Source: Xylanibacter oryzae DSM 17970
GTDB lineage: Bacteria; Bacteroidota; Bacteroidia; Bacteroidales; Bacteroidaceae
DNA length: 64,000 nt
NCBI RefSeq assembly: GCF_000585355.1
Contig: NZ_KK073873.1
Location: 1,080,703 to 1,144,702 of the forward strand
Reading direction: 5' to 3'
A model generated the notes under the pieces. It ran no database searches and had not been told where the DNA came from. It was given only the letters and a program-made list of their open reading frames with translations. The translations under genes and the position numbers were made by a program. How positions within the stretch are numbered: the first letter of the stretch is position 1; each line of letters opens with the position of its first letter. Shown here one piece after another: positions 33,437 through 43,232 of the stretch.

Positions 33437-35977
33437 ATGACAAGTCAGTTTTCACCTAAAGTCTCAGAAGTGTTGGCTTTCAGCAGAGAAGAGGCAGCTC
33501 GTCTGGCAAGTCGATCAGTAGGTCCGGAGCACCTACTGTTAGCAATATTGAGGGAAAAAGAAGATCCAATATATTCATTATTAACTGAATTTGGTATCAA
33601 TTCAAAATCAGTAAGGGATAAGCTCGAGGAAAAGGTACGCGAAAGCGATAATAATACGCCATTAAACACTAGTGAACTGGTGCTTAATGAGGGTGCAAGT
33701 AACATTCTTAAGCTTGCTGTTCTCGAGGCTCGTCTTCAGAAGACAAATACAGTGGATATTGAACATATTCTTTTGGCTATTTTGCATGATTCTGTAAATA
33801 ATGGTGCAAAAGAGGTCCTGGAATTTAACAATGTAAATTATAATGATGTTGCAAATATTCTACATCAGAAGAATGCTCCTCATGACGGAATAGGATTGCC
33901 AGACGACGATGATGAGGATGAGGATGAAGATCCGATGTTAAGACCTCAAGGCAGTAACGAACAAAATGAAAGGGTTGGCACTTCAACACGTAAACCTGTT
34001 AGTAAGACACCTGTTCTCGACAACTTTGGTACAGATCTTACCAAGGCTGCAGTTGAAGGCAAGTTAGACCCTGTAGTAGGAAGAGAAAAAGAAATTCAGC
34101 GTGTTATTGAAATTCTTGGCAGACGCAAGAAGAATAACCCTGTGCTTATAGGTGAACCTGGTGTTGGTAAAAGTGCCATCGTTGAAGGATTGGCACAACT
34201 TATAGTGAAACGCCACACCTCTCCTATTCTATTCAACAAGCGTATTGTCAGTCTTGATATGACTTCGGTTGTAGCCGGAACAAAATATCGTGGACAGTTT
34301 GAAGAGCGCATCAGAGCTCTTATAAAAGAGATAGAATTAAATCCTGATGTAATAATATTCATTGATGAAATACATACTATAATTGGAGCTGGAAGCACAC
34401 CAGGATCTATGGATGCAGCTAATATACTTAAGCCTGCTCTTGCACGCGGAACTATACAATGTATAGGTGCTACAACACTTGATGAATATCGTAACAGCAT
34501 TGAGAAAGATGGGGCTTTGGAAAGACGTTTCCAGAAGGTTATTGTGGAACCAACAACCGCTGCAGAAACATTGCAGATATTGGAAAATATCAAGGAGAGA
34601 TACGAGCAGCATCACCATGTAAAATATAGTGAAGATGCACTTTTGGCATGTGTCAAATTGACAGAAAGGTATGTCAGTGACAGATTTTTCCCTGATAAGG
34701 CTATTGATGCCCTTGATGAAGTTGGTTCACGCGTACATCTAAGTCATACTAGCGTTCCTCCTGAAATTACTGAGAAGGAAAAGGAAATACAATTTATAAA
34801 GGAGAAAAAACAAGGTGCAGTACGCGGACAGAATTTTGAATTGGCTGCAAGTTACAGGGACAAACAAGTAGAACTGGAAAAGGAACTGGAAGACCTGAAT
34901 AAGAAATGGACAAACGGAGAATGTGAGGAGAAGCAGGTAATTGATGAAAAAGAAGTTGCTGATGTTGTATCTATTATGACCGGCGTTCCTGTACAGCGTA
35001 TTGCTGAGGCTGAGGGCATAAGACTTAAAGCTATGGCTGATACACTAAAATCAGAGGTTATCGCTCAAGATAATGCAATAGACAAAATGGTAAAGTCGAT
35101 ACAGCGTAACCGTGTCGGCTTGAAGGAACCGAACCATCCTATCGGAGCTTTTATGTTTTTAGGTCCTACAGGAGTTGGAAAAACGTACCTTGCAAAGAAA
35201 CTTGCCGAAATAATGTTCGGTTCTACAGATGCTCTTGTCAGAATTGATATGAGTGAATACACTGAAAGCTTCAACGTTTCAAGACTTGTTGGAGCTCCTC
35301 CGGGATATGTTGGTTACGGTGAAGGTGGACAGTTGACGGAACGTGTAAGGCGTCATCCGTATTCAATAGTTCTATTGGACGAAATAGAAAAGGCACATGG
35401 AAATGTTTTCAATATGCTTCTGCAATTGTTGGACGAGGGACGAATGACTGACGGAAATGGCAGACTGGTCGATTTTAGAAACACTATAATAATAATGACT
35501 AGTAATTCAGGTACTCGACAGTTGAAGGAATTCTCTCAAGGTGTAGGTTTCAATGCAGGTAGACTTGGAACTAATCTGAATGAGAAGGATAAGGAATATG
35601 CTCGTGACATTATCCAAAAGAGTCTTAGTAAGACGTTCTCTCCTGAGTTCATTAACAGACTGGATGAGATTATTACTTTCGACCAATTGGATATGAATGC
35701 TATAAAGAAAATTATTGATATTGAACTGAAGAATCTCTTCAACCGCGTTGAAAACATGGGATATCATTTATCAATAACAGATAAGGCAAAAGAACTTGTA
35801 GCAAGCAAAGGCTACGATGTACAGTTTGGTGCCCGTCCTCTGAAAAGAGCTATTCAGAATTATATAGAAGATGGCGTATGTGAAAAACTTCTTGGAGAGG
35901 ACATCAAGTCTGGTGATACTATTAGTATTGGCAAAGATCCGCATAAAGAGGCTCTTACATTCAATATAAATTCTTGA
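33437..35977 (+). CDS. clpC: ClpC family ATP-dependent unfoldase
   Basis: An 846-residue Hsp100 protein with two AAA+ rings. The N-domain starts SPKVSEVLAFSREEAARLA and includes GPEHLLLAIL. An acidic linker (DDDDEDEDED, near 155) precedes ring 1 with Walker A GEPGVGKSA and Walker B IIFIDEIHT. A UVR-like middle domain (FELAASYRDKQVELE) follows, then ring 2 with GPTGVGKTY and LLDEIEKAH. It feeds proteins to ClpP. Full length. Confidence 0.95.
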   Translation: MTSQFSPKVSEVLAFSREEAARLASRSVGPEHLLLAILREKEDPIYSLLTEFGINSKSVRDKLEEKVRESDNNTPLNTSELVLNEGASNILKLAVLEARLQKTNTVDIEHILLAILHDSVNNGAKEVLEFNNVNYNDVANILHQKNAPHDGIGLPDDDDEDEDEDPMLRPQGSNEQNERVGTSTRKPVSKTPVLDNFGTDLTKAAVEGKLDPVVGREKEIQRVIEILGRRKKNNPVLIGEPGVGKSAIVEGLAQLIVKRHTSPILFNKRIVSLDMTSVVAGTKYRGQFEERIRALIKEIELNPDVIIFIDEIHTIIGAGSTPGSMDAANILKPALARGTIQCIGATTLDEYRNSIEKDGALERRFQKVIVEPTTAAETLQILENIKERYEQHHHVKYSEDALLACVKLTERYVSDRFFPDKAIDALDEVGSRVHLSHTSVPPEITEKEKEIQFIKEKKQGAVRGQNFELAASYRDKQVELEKELEDLNKKWTNGECEEKQVIDEKEVADVVSIMTGVPVQRIAEAEGIRLKAMADTLKSEVIAQDNAIDKMVKSIQRNRVGLKEPNHPIGAFMFLGPTGVGKTYLAKKLAEIMFGSTDALVRIDMSEYTESFNVSRLVGAPPGYVGYGEGGQLTERVRRHPYSIVLLDEIEKAHGNVFNMLLQLLDEGRMTDGNGRLVDFRNTIIIMTSNSGTRQLKEFSQGVGFNAGRLGTNLNEKDKEYARDIIQKSLSKTFSPEFINRLDEIITFDQLDMNAIKKIIDIELKNLFNRVENMGYHLSITDKAKELVASKGYDVQFGARPLKRAIQNYIEDGVCEKLLGEDIKSGDTISIGKDPHKEALTFNINS

Positions 35978-35998
35978 TATATAAGTGAATAATAAAAA

Positions 35999-36032
35999 AA
36001 GGCTGACTTTTAATTAAGTCAGCCTCTTTTAT
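35999..36032 (+). terminator. clpC terminator
   Basis: A 10-bp stem AGGCTGACTT / AAGTCAGCCT with a 6-nt loop and a following CTTTTATT. It can also serve the convergent minus-strand operon. Confidence 0.88.
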
Positions 36033-36044
36033 TATCAGAAAGAA

Positions 36045-36500
36045 TTATCTAATTCTGTCAGAATCCCTTATTAACTTTTCGTCCGCCTTGATTCCTCTAC
36101 GCGCCATAATATATGATATAATTGAAGCAAAAGGTAATACACATAGATAACTGTATTGAAACTCTGCATTATATCTAGCCTTAAAGACAAGCGAATAGAC
36201 AATAAAAACGATATACCAACCTATAAGGAGTAGTATATTCAGAACACATAGTCTTGACTGGAATATACGATTACGGTAAGCAAATATTGCAACTACTGCC
36301 ATTGGCAAAGTAACCAACTGTATTACAAATAGAGGCCATACTACAAAGTCGTGGGCTCCTTGTGATGTCAAGACCCACAAATTCATCATAGTACCTACAG
36401 TAAGTCCATCCTGATTATAAGTTCCTATTGGAAAACTAAGACTTAAAACAGTTAGTATTATGCTTAAAAGCAAATAGATGGTCTGTTTACGCTGAAGCAT
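36045..36500 (-). CDS. DUF4293 family inner-membrane protein
   Basis: A 151-residue protein with four membrane helices (near 9-25, 52-75, 84-105 and 115-135), starting MLQRKQTIYLLLSIILTVLS, the usual DUF4293 opening. It ends in a charged tail (DEKLIRDSDRIR). The family is Bacteroidota-specific and of unknown role. It follows rpoZ after 2 bp, as expected for a bamD-rpoZ-DUF4293 operon in this phylum. Confidence 0.85.
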   Translation of the reverse strand: MLQRKQTIYLLLSIILTVLSLSFPIGTYNQDGLTVGTMMNLWVLTSQGAHDFVVWPLFVIQLVTLPMAVVAIFAYRNRIFQSRLCVLNILLLIGWYIVFIVYSLVFKARYNAEFQYSYLCVLPFASIISYIMARRGIKADEKLIRDSDRIR

Positions 36501-36502
36501 CT

Positions 36503-36835
36503 TTAGTTCTCTTTACTTTCTTTAGTATTATCACGCCAAAAAATATTACCGTCTATGAACTCCTGAGTAGCTATAAGAGTTGACTTTGGTAATTTCTCAT
36601 AATAACGTGAAATCTCTATTTGCTCACGATTCTCAAAAACTTCCTCAAGACTATCATTATATGATGCGAATTCAGCAAGTTTTTTGCTCAAATCCTGTTT
36701 AATCTCTGCTGAAATCTGATTAGAACGTTTTGAGATTATAGCAACACTCTCATAAATATTACCTGTCTCATCACAAAGATCCATAATATTACGAGTTACG
36801 GTATTAATCGGGGCTTTTGATTTTTTGTAATCCAT
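36503..36835 (-). CDS. rpoZ: RNA polymerase omega subunit, Bacteroidota type
   Basis: A 110-residue protein in the position and with the sequence of the divergent Bacteroidota omega (Rpb6-like) subunit: RNIMDLCDETGNIYESVAII, then SKRSNQISAEIKQDL. Omega helps assemble RNA polymerase and stabilises beta-prime. The C-terminal half (RYYEKLPKSTLIATQEF) is longer than in E. coli omega, as usual in this phylum. It sits between bamD and the DUF4293 gene. Confidence 0.85.
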   Translation of the reverse strand: MDYKKSKAPINTVTRNIMDLCDETGNIYESVAIISKRSNQISAEIKQDLSKKLAEFASYNDSLEEVFENREQIEISRYYEKLPKSTLIATQEFIDGNIFWRDNTKESKEN

Positions 36836-36852
36836 TTTTTTATATTTTTATT

Positions 36853-37677
36853 TTAATCTTTTATCTCTTTCTTACATCCTGCTATGAACTTCTCTGCAAC
36901 ATCTTTATATTTGCTGTCTGGAAATTCATTTAAAAAACCATAGCATTCATCTTCGGCATCGCGAAAACGATCCAGCCTTTTAGATTCAATGCTCTGCTCT
37001 GCCAAACCATACTTGCTCTTCATTATAAGCAAAATAAAATCCTCACGTTTCTTAGTATAAGGATAATCCTTTATAGCATTCTGGGCTGTTATTATACTAG
37101 CTTCAAAATTATTACCTCCATTAGTACAATTTCCAAAATAAGAACCTAAATTATAATAAAGTTTGGCGGTAAGATATTCTTTTTGTACCAACTTATCCTG
37201 TAACTCAAACATACGGTTCTGAGCTAATGTATGATATTTGCTTTCTGGAAATAAATCTAGAAAGTCTTGATAAGCACTTATAGAACTGTATGTATCTGTC
37301 TGATCAAGACGAGCCTCCGGAGTACTACGATACAATGACTCTCCATTATAATATGTAGCCATTTCTGCATATGTTCCTTTTGGATATGTGGAACTGTATT
37401 TTTTAAAATATTCAGATGCAGACTGATAGTCATGGCTGCAATATTCTGCCATGCCTAACATGTATAGACATTCTTGAGCATTCTCAGTACCTTTCTCGAT
37501 TGTTACCAATTCTTGTAACAATGTAATAGCTCTATTAAAATGCCCAGTTGCGAAACTTTCCTTGGCATATTCGTATTTATAATCGTAATCTTGCGATTTA
37601 TATACAGCATTGAACTCGTTGGCACAACTGCTCAACAAAATTGCGATTACGGATAATATTAGTATATTTCTTTTCAT
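36853..37677 (-). CDS. bamD: Outer-membrane assembly lipoprotein BamD
   Basis: A 274-residue lipoprotein with signal LILSVIAILLSSC and acylated Cys near residue 18. TPR-like helices follow: YEYAKESFATGHFNRAITLL, YCSHDYQSASEYFKKY, AYQDFLDLFPESKYHTLAQ. It belongs to the BAM complex that inserts beta-barrels into the outer membrane. The start at 37677 is preferred over 37707, because the promoter -7 element lies at 37702-37695, upstream of 37677 but overlapping the longer form. Confidence 0.92.
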   Translation of the reverse strand: MKRNILILSVIAILLSSCANEFNAVYKSQDYDYKYEYAKESFATGHFNRAITLLQELVTIEKGTENAQECLYMLGMAEYCSHDYQSASEYFKKYSSTYPKGTYAEMATYYNGESLYRSTPEARLDQTDTYSSISAYQDFLDLFPESKYHTLAQNRMFELQDKLVQKEYLTAKLYYNLGSYFGNCTNGGNNFEASIITAQNAIKDYPYTKKREDFILLIMKSKYGLAEQSIESKRLDRFRDAEDECYGFLNEFPDSKYKDVAEKFIAGCKKEIKD

Positions 37678-37694
37678 TTTGCAAAATTTGATTG

Positions 37695-37726
37695 CAAAAG
37701 TAAGCATAATTCCTTTAAATACAAAG
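37695..37726 (-). promoter_or_regulatory. Promoter of the bamD-rpoZ-DUF4293 operon
   Basis: On the minus strand CTTTG (37726-37722), a 19-bp spacer and TACTTTTG (37702-37695) match the consensus, 18 bp before the bamD ATG. Confidence 0.8.
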
Positions 37727-37787
37727 TATTGATAATGATTTTTAGCAAAAAAATGCGCTTTATTACGTTTATTATCCAGAATTTACG

Positions 37788-37795
37788 TAATTTTG
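37788..37795 (+). promoter_or_regulatory. Probable uvrB promoter
   Basis: TAATTTTG lies 25 bp before the uvrB ATG; only a poor TTTA is found at the -33 position. It is divergent from the bamD promoter. Confidence 0.55.
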
Positions 37796-37820
37796 CCTTC
37801 CCTATCAAGATTTATACATA

Positions 37821-39863
37821 ATGGGAGAATTCAAACTAACATCAAAATACAAGCCAACAGGCGATCAGCCTGAAGCTATACAGCAATTAACAGAAGGACT
37901 TAAGCGTGGCGACAAATCACAAGTTTTATTGGGAGTAACAGGATCTGGTAAAACTTTTACTGTAGCTAACGTAATTGCAAATTTAAAAAAGCCGACTCTT
38001 GTTCTTAGCCATAATAAGACCTTGGCTGCACAATTGTACGATGAGATGAAAGGTTTCTTTCCTGAAAATGCTGTAGAGTATTATGTATCTTATTATGATT
38101 ATTATCAGCCGGAGGCTTATTTGCCATCGTCTGACACTTATATAGAAAAGGATCTTGCTATCAATGAGGAGATTGACAAACTACGATTAAGGACTGTTTC
38201 TTCTTTGTTATCAGGAAGGAAAGACGTTGTTGTTGTATCCTCTGTTTCTTGTATTTATGGTATGGGAGGACCTTCATCAATGCAAGAAAATGTAATTACA
38301 ATAAAAAAAGGCATGAAACTTGATCGTAACGAAATGTTACGTCGTCTAGTAAATGCATTATATGTGCGTAATGATATAGAACTATCGCGTGGAAATTTCC
38401 GTGTCAAGGGTGATACGGTAGACATATTCATGGCTTATAGTGACAATATATTGAGAGTTACTTTCTGGGATGATGAAATAGATGAGATATCTGAAGTTGA
38501 CGCTGTTGACCTACATAGAATGGCTTCTTTTAAAGAATATCAGATATACCCTGCTAATCTATTTGTCACATCTAAAGAACAGACAGAATTCGCCATCAGA
38601 AAAATACAGGATGACCTTGTAGAACGAATAAATTATTTTAACGAGATAGGTGATACTATCAAAGCTCAAAGAATCAAGGAGCGCGTGGAATATGATATGG
38701 AGATGATCAAGGAACTGGGACATTGTTCTGGTATTGAAAATTATTCACGTTATTTTGATGGAAGGCAACCTGGACAACGCCCATATTGTCTGCTTGATTT
38801 TTTCCCTAAAGATTTTTTGATGGTTATCGACGAAAGTCATGTAAGTGTTCCACAAATTAATGCTATGTATGGTGGTGACAGGGCTAGAAAAACTAATCTG
38901 GTAGAATTCGGGTTCAGACTACCGGCTGCTTTTGACAACCGTCCTTTAAAGTTTGAAGAATTCGAATCAATAACGAATCAGGTAATATATGTTTCTGCAA
39001 CACCGGCTGACTATGAATTAGCACAGTCTGAGGGTGTCGTTGTAGAACAGGTCATCCGCCCTACCGGATTACTTGATCCTGAAATAGAAATACGACCGTC
39101 TGAAAATCAAATTGATGATTTATTAGATGAAATACTTACTAGAAGTCATCGCAATGAAAGGGTTCTTATAACGACACTTACAAAGCGTATGGCAGAGGAG
39201 CTTACGGAGTATTTACTTAATCATAATGTTAAAACCAGTTATATACACAGTGATGTTGATACGTTAGACAGGGTGAAAATTTTGAATGGGTTACGTGCGG
39301 GTGAATATGATGTTCTTGTAGGTGTTAATCTATTAAGAGAAGGTCTTGACTTGCCGGAAGTTTCATTAGTTGCAATACTAGATGCAGACAAAGAGGGGTT
39401 CTTAAGAAGCAGACGGTCTTTAACACAAACAGCTGGACGTGCGGCGCGTAATGTCAATGGCAAGGTTATAATGTATGCAGACCGCATAACAAAGAGTATG
39501 CAGCAGACTATTGATGAGACAAGCCGACGACGTATTAAACAGATTAAATATAATGAAGAACATAATATAACTCCAACTCAAATTGTCAAAGATCTAAAAG
39601 GTAGCAGTTTAACATCATCTACAGTACCTGAAGGTATTGAAAAAGGTCAATATACGGGTCAAGCATATTATAGTGGACCATCTGAAGATGTAGCTTTTGC
39701 TGCCGATCCAATATTAATGAGAATGACAAGACCACAAATGGAAAAGAGTATTTCTGACACTACAAAACTGATGAAGCAGGCTGCCAAAAATATGGATTTC
39801 ATTCAAGCGGCTCAGTATCGTGATGAAATAATAAGACTACAAAAAGAATTGGAATTAAAATAA
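37821..39863 (+). CDS. uvrB: Excinuclease ABC subunit B
   Basis: A 680-residue nucleotide-excision repair helicase. Walker A is GVTGSGKTF (near 39), the beta-hairpin region YYVSYYDYYQPEAYLPSSD (near 92), the DEAD-type box is VIDESHVS (near 338), and helicase motif VI lies in TQTAGRAARNVNGKV. The C-terminal UVR motif DFIQAAQYRDEIIRLQKEL binds UvrC. It loads onto damage with UvrA and recruits UvrC. Full length. Confidence 0.97.
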   Translation: MGEFKLTSKYKPTGDQPEAIQQLTEGLKRGDKSQVLLGVTGSGKTFTVANVIANLKKPTLVLSHNKTLAAQLYDEMKGFFPENAVEYYVSYYDYYQPEAYLPSSDTYIEKDLAINEEIDKLRLRTVSSLLSGRKDVVVVSSVSCIYGMGGPSSMQENVITIKKGMKLDRNEMLRRLVNALYVRNDIELSRGNFRVKGDTVDIFMAYSDNILRVTFWDDEIDEISEVDAVDLHRMASFKEYQIYPANLFVTSKEQTEFAIRKIQDDLVERINYFNEIGDTIKAQRIKERVEYDMEMIKELGHCSGIENYSRYFDGRQPGQRPYCLLDFFPKDFLMVIDESHVSVPQINAMYGGDRARKTNLVEFGFRLPAAFDNRPLKFEEFESITNQVIYVSATPADYELAQSEGVVVEQVIRPTGLLDPEIEIRPSENQIDDLLDEILTRSHRNERVLITTLTKRMAEELTEYLLNHNVKTSYIHSDVDTLDRVKILNGLRAGEYDVLVGVNLLREGLDLPEVSLVAILDADKEGFLRSRRSLTQTAGRAARNVNGKVIMYADRITKSMQQTIDETSRRRIKQIKYNEEHNITPTQIVKDLKGSSLTSSTVPEGIEKGQYTGQAYYSGPSEDVAFAADPILMRMTRPQMEKSISDTTKLMKQAAKNMDFIQAAQYRDEIIRLQKELELK

Positions 39864-39921
39864 GAGAAGACTTGTTTAAGTCAAAAAACATTAAATTACC
39901 AGCAATTATATAATTATTTTG

Positions 39922-39929
39922 TATTTTTG
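39922..39929 (+). promoter_or_regulatory. Promoter element of the DUF4468 gene
   Basis: TATTTTTG lies 31 bp before the ATG at 39960. It overlaps an upstream in-frame TTG and so argues against that start. Confidence 0.6.
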
Positions 39930-39959
39930 CCAATTAATAAATTTAAACCAAATATAAAC

Positions 39960-40589
39960 ATGAAAAGACTTTTTATTGTACTAATGGCTTGTATGCCACT
40001 ATTATCTATGGCGCAGAATGTATGGGAAAGACCAAAAGTAGAGAAAAATACTGCGATGGCAAAAATAAATCCAGATCAAAAATATATACAAGAAGGGGCT
40101 ATTCCTGAAATAGATGGGAAAGTCGTTTTTACAGATACAATATACGTAAACGGTAAATCTAAATTACAACTCTATAGTGCATTGCACAATTTTTTAGAAG
40201 ATATGACAACAGAAGAAGGACAGTTTATTGGCAAAAGCAATGTAGTCATAACTGATTCTATAAAAGGTCTATTAGCTGCAAGATATTCAGAATGGCTCAT
40301 ATTCTCGGATAAATCACTTGCTCTTGACCGCACTCAGTTCAACTATCAAATTATAACAGAATGCAAAGATGGAATGGCTTTAATAACAATGAATAGAATT
40401 TCATATGATTATGAAATAGACAGAGGCGGCAACCATTACTCTGCAGAAGAATGGATTACAGATAAAAATGGTCTGAACAAGAGCAAGACGAAGCTTTCAC
40501 GTATTAGTGGAAAATTCCGTCGGAAGACAATAGATAGAAAAGACTATCTGTTCAAAACCATAAAAGAGCTATTGACAGAAAAACAATAA
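39960..40589 (+). CDS. Exported DUF4468 (TBP-like fold) protein
   Basis: A 209-residue protein starting MKRLFIVLMACM with a signal peptide ending near LLSMAQ. The central part matches DUF4468: KVVFTDTIYVNGKSKLQLYS, then ITECKDGMALITMNRISYDYE. These are Bacteroidota periplasmic or surface proteins of unknown function with a TBP-like fold. The longer reading starting at TTG 39927 is rejected because that codon is the promoter -7 element. Followed 12 bp later by a small membrane protein. Confidence 0.8.
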   Translation: MKRLFIVLMACMPLLSMAQNVWERPKVEKNTAMAKINPDQKYIQEGAIPEIDGKVVFTDTIYVNGKSKLQLYSALHNFLEDMTTEEGQFIGKSNVVITDSIKGLLAARYSEWLIFSDKSLALDRTQFNYQIITECKDGMALITMNRISYDYEIDRGGNHYSAEEWITDKNGLNKSKTKLSRISGKFRRKTIDRKDYLFKTIKELLTEKQ

Positions 40590-40601
40590 CATATTTTTAT
40601 A

Positions 40602-40847
40602 ATGGAAAAAGAAAAGGTAGATAAGATTGTAGAAGAGACTTTAGAACGGCCAATACACCATAGCAAAGAAGAAAATCCTAAACGCTATCTGGCCTTGAGA
40701 AATATTTTGAATATAATATTCATGATAGGTGCTTTAGTAGGTTTATTGATATATTTATTTAGCGACGAGTTTTCTGGAACTATTGTTATTATGGCTGCAA
40801 TGGCTATAAAAATTATCGAATCCGTATTAAGAATAACCTACCGTTGA
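40602..40847 (+). CDS. Small two-helix membrane protein
   Basis: An 81-residue protein with a charged N-terminus (1-30) and two membrane helices: ILNIIFMIGALVGLLIYLF (near 36-54) and IVIMAAMAIKIIESVL (near 60-76). No family that I recognise. It lies between the DUF4468 gene and the putative porin, with a stop-start overlap (TGATG) to the latter, so it may assist an envelope function. Confidence 0.7.
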   Translation: MEKEKVDKIVEETLERPIHHSKEENPKRYLALRNILNIIFMIGALVGLLIYLFSDEFSGTIVIMAAMAIKIIESVLRITYR

Positions 40848-43168
40848 TGCAGATGAAAAAGAAACTCATTTTATCTATAATATTAAGCACTAGTGCGGTG
40901 GCATGCATTAATGCGCAAAATTATAAACAAATGGATGAAAACGGCAACATTACAACACGTAATGAAAATGGTCGTAACAATAAGACAGATTCATTGGGCT
41001 CTGATAAAGAAATACCAAAGGGTTTGAAGGTCTGGAATATTGATAATAGATTCGGAGACAGGATTGAAGCTATACCAGATACGGTTTCGGATATGTATAT
41101 GAACTCAATTTTCACGTCTGGACTAAGAGGTGAATATAATACGACGGGAAATCTCGGATCACCAAGAGTAAACCGTATTTTTACAGACAGGACTACAGGT
41201 AGCCAGTTCATATTTACAGATCCCTACGACTATTTCATAACGCCTGTAGATAAATTCCAGTTCACAAATACGTTATCACCGATAACAAATATATCTTATA
41301 ACGACTGTGGAAATAAAACAAATGGAGAAGATCATTTCAAGGCCTTATTTGCTGTCAATTCAGGCAAAAAAATTGGTTTGGGATTTAAGTTTGACTACCT
41401 ATACGGACGAGGGTTTTATTCGAATCAAAGTACCAGTCATTTTAACGGTTCTCTATATGCTTCATACATAGGAGACAGATATGATATGCATTTTTTATTT
41501 TCGTCAAATCATGAAAAGGTTTCAGAAAATGGTGGAATTACTGATGATAACTATATAACGCATCCGGAAAGTTTTAATGATAATTTTGGCGAAAATGAAA
41601 TACCAACTGTTTTAGAAAAAAACTGGAATAGGAATGACAATCAACATATATTTCTTTCTCATAGATATAATATTGGATTCAACCGTAAGGTGAAAATGAC
41701 AGATGAAGAGATAAAAGCTAAGAAATTTGCACTTGAATCTGCTAAAGAAAATAAAGCTAAGAAAGAAAAAGAAAAAGCAGAAAACGCCAAAAATCAAAAT
41801 AATAAAGAAAACGAACAGGAAACGCCAAAGGTTTTAATTGGTAGGCCGGCAGATGCAAAAATCGTAGGTGATGAACCTTCTGACAGTGCTAAAAAAGTGA
41901 ATGGCAGAATATCGGTAAATGGTAAATCACAATCAGATAGTCTCCTTGCAGCAGCAAAGAAGGCTGAACAGGATACTTCATGGCTAAAAAATGAGTATGT
42001 ACCCGTTACTAGTTTTATACATACCCTTGATTTTAACAACTATTCACGCATATATGAAGCATATAATACTCCCAAAGACTATTATGCCAATACATATTAT
42101 AAAGACGGTATTCTAAGTGGAGATTCTATTTATGATAATATAAAATTTTATTCAATAAAGAATACTTTTGCTATAGCATTACTTGAAGGATTTAATAAAT
42201 ATGCCAAAGCTGGATTAAAAGTCTTTGGTTCACATGAATATCGAAATATTTCAATGCCTGACAATACTGGAACAGGAACTACATCATGGGGTGAACATGA
42301 TATCAGCGTTGGTGGACAACTTAGTAAAACTCAGGGCAATTTACTACATTATAATATTATGGCTGAAACATGGCTAGTCGGGAAAGATGCCGGACAGCTA
42401 AAGATTGATGGAAAAGCGGACTTGAATTTCAAAATCCTTAATGATACGGTGCAGTTAGCGGTAAAGGCTTATTTATACAGACTGAATCCAACATTTTTCT
42501 ACAGACATTACCAGTCTAAACATTTATGGTGGGATAATGACGGACTTGATAAGGAAATACGTACTCATATTGAAGGGGACTTTTCTATTAAACGTACACG
42601 TACAAATCTCCGTATAGCTGTAGATAATATACAAAATTATACATATTTTGCTCAAGCGTATAATATAACAAGCTCTTTTGGTAGGACTGGTAATACTGTT
42701 TCTGTAAATCAAAGCAGTGAAAACATAAGTTTGTTGACCGCGCAATTAAGTCAAGACTTTACATTGGGACCGCTAAACTGGGAAAATCAGATTACTTATC
42801 AAAAGAGTACAAATTCTAATATATTACCGGTACCTGATGTGAATATCTATAGCAATCTTTACATTCGCTTTATGATATCACACGTACTTAAAGTTGACCT
42901 TGGTGGAGATGTAAGATATTTCACAAAATATTATGCACCAGACTATAGCCCAGTACTAGGACAATACTGCGTTCAGAATAGCAATGATAAGACAGAAGTT
43001 GGAAATTGTCCTATTGTTAATGTTTATGCCAATATGCATTTGAAGCATACTAGATTCTTTGTGATGATGAGTCATGTTACGGGAGGTAGTGATTACTTTT
43101 TCACACCACACTACCCTCTTAATGGAAGAGTTTTCCGCTTCGGTGTTTCATGGAATTTCTTCAACTAA
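40847..43168 (+). CDS. Putative outer-membrane porin with charged insert
   Basis: A 773-residue exported protein of the Bacteroidota putative-porin family: signal peptide ending near CINAQN, many alternating beta strands and a C-terminal strand ending RFGVSWNFFN, typical of an outer-membrane barrel. A Lys/Glu/Asn-rich insert of about 80 residues (near 285-365, AKENKAKKEKEKAENAKNQ) interrupts the barrel and ends just before a YVPVTSFIHTLDFNNYSRIY block. ATG at 40847 overlaps the previous stop; ATG at 40853 is an alternative start. Substrate unknown. Confidence 0.8.
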   Translation: MQMKKKLILSIILSTSAVACINAQNYKQMDENGNITTRNENGRNNKTDSLGSDKEIPKGLKVWNIDNRFGDRIEAIPDTVSDMYMNSIFTSGLRGEYNTTGNLGSPRVNRIFTDRTTGSQFIFTDPYDYFITPVDKFQFTNTLSPITNISYNDCGNKTNGEDHFKALFAVNSGKKIGLGFKFDYLYGRGFYSNQSTSHFNGSLYASYIGDRYDMHFLFSSNHEKVSENGGITDDNYITHPESFNDNFGENEIPTVLEKNWNRNDNQHIFLSHRYNIGFNRKVKMTDEEIKAKKFALESAKENKAKKEKEKAENAKNQNNKENEQETPKVLIGRPADAKIVGDEPSDSAKKVNGRISVNGKSQSDSLLAAAKKAEQDTSWLKNEYVPVTSFIHTLDFNNYSRIYEAYNTPKDYYANTYYKDGILSGDSIYDNIKFYSIKNTFAIALLEGFNKYAKAGLKVFGSHEYRNISMPDNTGTGTTSWGEHDISVGGQLSKTQGNLLHYNIMAETWLVGKDAGQLKIDGKADLNFKILNDTVQLAVKAYLYRLNPTFFYRHYQSKHLWWDNDGLDKEIRTHIEGDFSIKRTRTNLRIAVDNIQNYTYFAQAYNITSSFGRTGNTVSVNQSSENISLLTAQLSQDFTLGPLNWENQITYQKSTNSNILPVPDVNIYSNLYIRFMISHVLKVDLGGDVRYFTKYYAPDYSPVLGQYCVQNSNDKTEVGNCPIVNVYANMHLKHTRFFVMMSHVTGGSDYFFTPHYPLNGRVFRFGVSWNFFN

Positions 43169-43175
43169 AAAAATA

Positions 43176-43213
43176 AAAAACCTCTCAAGTTCTTGCTTGA
43201 GAGGTTTTTATTT
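43176..43213 (+). terminator. Terminator of the porin operon
   Basis: A perfect 14-bp stem (43176-43189 and 43196-43209) with a 6-nt loop and flanking A and T runs. It probably works in both directions, also ending gdhA. Confidence 0.92.
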
Positions 43214-43232
43214 AAGGCTATAATATTATAAA

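Noticed and set aside
37678..37707. Longer BamD start
   Set aside because: It would overlap the -7 element, and the lipoprotein signal fits the start at 37677.
39869..39882. uvrB terminator GACTT-GTTT-AAGTC
   Set aside because: The stem is only 5 bp and is not followed by a T run.
39927..39959. N-terminal extension of the DUF4468 protein from TTG
   Set aside because: The TTG is the end of the TATTTTTG promoter element, and the signal peptide begins at ATG 39960.
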